Part shown: in pieces, positions 60,515 through 64,000 of the stretch
Position numbering within the stretch: position 1 is the first letter of the stretch
How the letters are laid out: each line of letters starts with the position of its first letter
Assembly (NCBI RefSeq): GCF_049310885.1
Contig: NZ_JBMDYO010000004.1
Span: forward strand, 1-64,000
Direction of reading: 5' to 3'
Length of the DNA stretch: 64,000 nucleotides
Source of the DNA: CAYZJV01 sp049310885
Lineage (GTDB): Bacteria > Spirochaetota > Spirochaetia > Sphaerochaetales > Sphaerochaetaceae
Program-made: the position numbers and the translations under genes
Notes under the pieces: generated by a model
The model's input: the letters and a program-made list of their open reading frames with translations, nothing else
The model's database searches: none
Told to the model about the DNA's origin: nothing

Positions 60515-63355
60515 TTGTTCCTCAAGAGCCTAGAACTATATGGATTCAAATCTTTCGCCGATAAGACCCGTCTGGAATTTGCCGACGGGACTACTTCATT
60601 GCTTGGCCCAAATGGTTGCGGTAAAAGTAATATTGTAGATGCCATTAAATGGGTCTTGGGAGAGCAGTCAACTAAAACCTTGCGTGCGGGAAAGATGGAG
60701 GATGTCATCTTCAACGGAACCGAGAGCAGAAAACCACTCAATGTAGCGGAGGTGACCTTGCTTGTCGATAATGCGAGCGGGATACTTCCTACAGAACACA
60801 GTGAAGTTGAGATCAAGCGTAGGCTCTACCGCAGTGGAGAGAGTGAGTTTTTTATAAACCGAAGCCAAGTCCGGCTGAAGGATATTCGTGAACTTTTTTT
60901 TGATACCGGAGTAGGCAAATCAGCCTACTCAATCCTTGAGCAAGGGAAGATCGACCAAATCCTCAGCCATAAACCTGAAGACCGCCGCTATATTTTTGAA
61001 GAGGCAGCTGGAATTACCCGTTATAAACTACGGAGTATTGAGGCTGCAAGAAAGCTGGAGCGGACAGAAGAGAATATTGAACAGGTAGAAACCTTGCTCG
61101 GAGAGATCAAACGGCAATACGATTCCCGGAAAGCCCAAGCCTCCAAAGCAGCACGTTATAGGGAATTGGAACAACAACAGGCCTCTATTGAAGTTGATGT
61201 ACAACTTTCTACTGTTAAAAGTTTTTTGCTCCTTCGTGACTCAAGAAACGATCAGCTGCAGAAGGCGAGGCTGGCGTATGATGAACTGAAAGAACAGATT
61301 TCCATAGATACCGAACAAGTCGAAAGTGAACAGAGTGAATTACGTCGGCATGCTGAAACACGGGTAGCGATTCAGACACGTATCCAGAGACTGGAGGAAC
61401 AGCTGATAGCGAAGCGTGACCAATTGGAACTCCTGCAACAACGCTATCAAGATTTCTTGAGAAGCAAGGATGAGGCTGATGCCCGGGCAGGTCAAATTCT
61501 GGAGAGGATAGATCGCGATGAATTCGAATTGGAGAGCCAACGGGATTACAAGCAACAAATAACTCAGACGATAGAGGATCTAGGTGAGAAGATTACTCAG
61601 CATGTGCTTCAGATGGGAGAAACACAAGAACTCATCAAAGAGCATGATGTGGAGATCGGAGGTCGGGAATCGGAGATTCTCGTAGAAGATTCGAAACAAC
61701 AGGAATTGGGTGCTAAACTCCAAGAAATCACTGATCTGATTGTCGTAGAATTAGATAGGAAACTTTCTGAGAGCGGATACTCGATTCAAGCAAGGAGATC
61801 GTCCGAACAAGCATTTCTCGAACGATTGGAGCGTATGAGGAACTCCTTGGCTGAAAGGGTGGAATTTGGGAAGACTATCGGTCCATTGCTGAAGAATAAG
61901 ACTACTGATCCGACCGATATTGTTAAAGAGTGGAATAGATTCCTGCAAGAGATTTCTCGTTCGATAGAAGCCTTGGCAGAATTATTTTCATCATACCGAA
62001 ATACCATACCTAGTTTTATCGATGAACTGTTGGCTCCAGAGGGCATCATCACTCAAAAACACGGCATCGACGGTGAGCTTGCTGCTTCGCGTTCCCGTTC
62101 TATAGCACACCGTGAGGCTATTAAGACCTTACGTGAAGAAAATCATGGATTGGCCGAGTTACTGGAACAGTATAGAGAGAGACTGACCCAGTTGAAGGTC
62201 TCGCTAGGAGAACATCAAGCCCGGGTCGCAAGTTCAAAATCACTCATAGAGAGTCTTGAGAAAAACATTACCGAACAGCGATACCTCCACTCCGATGCTG
62301 AACGTGATGCACAGGTTGCAGCCCAGAGAGTCGAAGAAGCCATAGAGCAGATGTCTCTAGTACGTGAAGACCAAGTCCGCATAGAGGAGGAGAAAGATTC
62401 CCTTGATGGGCAGTTGGTCGAAATTGTAGAGGTTATTGAACGGGAAAACGAGAGACTCAGTGGTGAGCGTCAGAAAATAAACCAACGGTATACTGAACTG
62501 AATGAATTGCGTGGAAGTATCGATAAATACACCTTTCATATTGAGTCCTTGGAAGAACAGATTCAAGGTGTCTATAGGAATTTTTTCGATACCTATGGAA
62601 AGAGTCTGAAAGAGTTTGATGCCCGTCTGGAGGAAGATTTAGGCGATCTGGGGCAATTGCGCGAGCAATTGGCATCCTTGAAGAAACAGATCCAAGGTAT
62701 GGGCTATATAAACCATATGGCAGAAGAGGAATTCGCAGAAATCAAGGAGCGGTACGACTTTTTGAATCAGCAAATGACCGATCTTATGAAGGCGAAGAAT
62801 GATCTGACTCGTGTTATTGAAGAAATTAAGAAACGTTCAGAAGAGTTGTTCCTCGACTCATATCATAAGATCCGTATCAATTTCCAAGAAATGTTCCATC
62901 GAATGTTCGGAGGAGGACGGGCTGAATTACGTCTTATGGATCCTGAGAATGTATTGGAAAGCGGGATCGATATCCTTGCACAACCCCCAGGAAAGAAGCT
63001 AGATCGACTCGCACCACTTTCGGGAGGAGAAAAATCGTTGACCGCGGTAGCACTATTGTTCGCAACCTACAAGGTGAAACCCTCCCCATTTTGTATTCTG
63101 GATGAGATCGATGCGGCATTGGATGACCGAAATATCGGGTATTTCCTCAGTGTATTAGAGGATTTCGCATCTTCTTCGCAATTTATTATCATCACTCATA
63201 ACAAGCATACCGTAATGGGTTCACGAACACTTTTAGGGGTTACTATGCAAGAGAGGGGAGTTTCCAAGGCAATCAGTTATCGCATGGGTTGGGAAGCTGA
63301 TGAGGAGGTAATTTACGATGCGCAGGTTGACACTCCCTCCAATAATACAGTATAA
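60515..63355 (+). CDS. smc: Chromosome segregation SMC-family protein without a recognisable hinge
   Basis: 946 aa from TTG 60515, with GGGAG six bases upstream. N-terminal FKSFADKTRLEF and Walker A GPNGCGKSN at 31-38, C-terminal signature LSGGEKSLTAVALLFA near 835 and Walker B ILDEIDAALDD near 860 are those of true bacterial SMC. Bacterial SMC usually has about 1150-1200 residues. The middle (about 430-560) is helical with one non-coiled stretch, SSYRNTIPSFIDELLAPEG near 490-508, and lacks the glycine-rich hinge. How it dimerises is unclear. It lies just upstream of ffh. Confidence 0.88.
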   Translation: MFLKSLELYGFKSFADKTRLEFADGTTSLLGPNGCGKSNIVDAIKWVLGEQSTKTLRAGKMEDVIFNGTESRKPLNVAEVTLLVDNASGILPTEHSEVEIKRRLYRSGESEFFINRSQVRLKDIRELFFDTGVGKSAYSILEQGKIDQILSHKPEDRRYIFEEAAGITRYKLRSIEAARKLERTEENIEQVETLLGEIKRQYDSRKAQASKAARYRELEQQQASIEVDVQLSTVKSFLLLRDSRNDQLQKARLAYDELKEQISIDTEQVESEQSELRRHAETRVAIQTRIQRLEEQLIAKRDQLELLQQRYQDFLRSKDEADARAGQILERIDRDEFELESQRDYKQQITQTIEDLGEKITQHVLQMGETQELIKEHDVEIGGRESEILVEDSKQQELGAKLQEITDLIVVELDRKLSESGYSIQARRSSEQAFLERLERMRNSLAERVEFGKTIGPLLKNKTTDPTDIVKEWNRFLQEISRSIEALAELFSSYRNTIPSFIDELLAPEGIITQKHGIDGELAASRSRSIAHREAIKTLREENHGLAELLEQYRERLTQLKVSLGEHQARVASSKSLIESLEKNITEQRYLHSDAERDAQVAAQRVEEAIEQMSLVREDQVRIEEEKDSLDGQLVEIVEVIERENERLSGERQKINQRYTELNELRGSIDKYTFHIESLEEQIQGVYRNFFDTYGKSLKEFDARLEEDLGDLGQLREQLASLKKQIQGMGYINHMAEEEFAEIKERYDFLNQQMTDLMKAKNDLTRVIEEIKKRSEELFLDSYHKIRINFQEMFHRMFGGGRAELRLMDPENVLESGIDILAQPPGKKLDRLAPLSGGEKSLTAVALLFATYKVKPSPFCILDEIDAALDDRNIGYFLSVLEDFASSSQFIIITHNKHTVMGSRTLLGVTMQERGVSKAISYRMGWEADEEVIYDAQVDTPSNNTV

Positions 63356-63390
63356 ATCTTTACCGTAAAGCAGATAGATTTGGATGTGTA

Positions 63391-64000
63391 ATGTTTGATT
63401 CAATAAGCGAGAAATTTACTGGTATCGTCAGGTCGTTCAGCGGCAAGGCGAAAATCACCGAAAAAAATATTCAAGACGCGGTCGAAGAGATCAAGATTGC
63501 GCTGCTCGAAGCAGACGTAAATCTTCGTGTGGTCAGACGTTTTATTAACAAGACGATGGAAGAGGCTACTGGCGAGAAAGTCCTCAAATCCATCGATCCT
63601 GGACAACAGTTCATCAAGATCGTCTATGATAGGATGGTCCAACTGTTGGGAGATGAAGAGAGCCAACACATAAATCTCAAAGGTCCCGACACTACCAGCG
63701 TGATCCTCATGATGGGGCTCCAGGGTTCGGGTAAGACTACTACTGCTGCTAAACTCGCCGCTCGTTTCAAAAAACAGGGCCGTCGTCCGATGTTGGTTGC
63801 TGCCGACTTGGTCCGTCCTGCAGCTGTTCTACAGTTACAGGTACTTGGTGAAAAGATCGATGTTCCTGTTTTTGCACAAGAGTCCAAAGACCCTGTGGCT
63901 GTTGCCAAACATGCGCTTGCGGCAGCCAAAAAAGAACAGTACGATATCCTGATCGTTGATACATCGGGACGTATGCACCTCGATGAGACGATGATGGATG
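63391..64000 (+). CDS. ffh: Signal recognition particle protein Ffh, N-terminal part
   Basis: The first 203 codons; the gene runs off the window. N domain (MFDSISEKFTGIVRSFSGKAKITEKNI), then the G domain with P-loop MGLQGSGKTTTAAKLA near 108, the DLVRPAAVLQLQ segment (usually DVYRPAA) and DTSGRMHLDE near 190. Ffh with 4.5S RNA targets membrane proteins to FtsY. It starts 35 bases after smc and is probably cotranscribed with it. Ribosome site weak. Confidence 0.93.
   Translation, partial: MFDSISEKFTGIVRSFSGKAKITEKNIQDAVEEIKIALLEADVNLRVVRRFINKTMEEATGEKVLKSIDPGQQFIKIVYDRMVQLLGDEESQHINLKGPDTTSVILMMGLQGSGKTTTAAKLAARFKKQGRRPMLVAADLVRPAAVLQLQVLGEKIDVPVFAQESKDPVAVAKHALAAAKKEQYDILIVDTSGRMHLDETMMD

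Overview
The window reads as chromosomal DNA of a spirochaete. It is gene-dense, has intermediate G+C and long co-directional runs, and the families fit: a PUR-domain DUF3276 protein like Borrelia BpuR, paired GH57 enzymes with a DUF4912 protein, TRAP and PhnCDE transporters, a short SMC and a rearranged dcw cluster. It resembles the Treponema/Sphaerochaeta branch, but an intact class B penicillin-binding protein and an FlhF-type GTPase do not fit the published picture of Sphaerochaeta as lacking PBPs and motility genes. The genus is therefore left open. This assignment is inference from gene content; no search was run.

Layout. 1-70 is the 3' end of a 5S rRNA. 123-3681 is an operon of a DegT-fold protein (catalytic Lys lost), nadK and recN. 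3707-8552 is a polysaccharide block: a GH57/DUF3536 enzyme on the minus strand, then DUF4912 and a GH57 branching-enzyme-like protein. 9067-18008 is a compact dcw cluster (mraZ rsmH ftsL murF mraY ftsW ftsQ ftsA ftsZ) with a promoter and probable MraZ operator in front. 18008-24033 holds xer, dprA, xerC, hslV, hslU and flhF. A class B PBP (minus) and a degenerate LysM/M23 protein are divergent from each other, followed by secA (minus) and murG-cvpA-holB-sensor kinase-NtrC regulator-dinG. groS (minus), a small tetratricopeptide-like protein, a group 2 sigma factor and ppdK follow.

42311-50656 is a transport region: a TcyP-like symporter (minus), a DctPQM TRAP system and a PhnD-PhnC-PhnE-PhnE ABC system, with hairpins between transport modules. 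50902-54121 holds an SGNH hydrolase, tRNA-Thr, tsaD, apt, tRNA-Gln and tRNA-Glu. The rest carries an ABC-F protein, coaX, two M29 aminopeptidase paralogues (one lacking most metal ligands), tRNA-Gly, a cluster of intergenic repeats, the BpuR-like gene, rnhB, an SMC without a recognisable hinge, and the start of ffh, which runs off the window.

The strongest unexplained signals are: (1) a dispersed intergenic repeat family, densest at 59348-59536 with relatives at 15365, 51604 and 53845; (2) four genes whose predicted -10 hexamer ends exactly six bases before the start codon and which lack a usable Shine-Dalgarno, suggesting leaderless mRNAs; (3) three pseudoenzyme-like proteins (DegT, M23, M29) with lost catalytic residues but intact folds and operon positions; (4) two N6-spaced palindromes at the groS promoter in place of CIRCE; (5) the hinge-less SMC. 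No CRISPR array, insertion sequence or prophage was seen.
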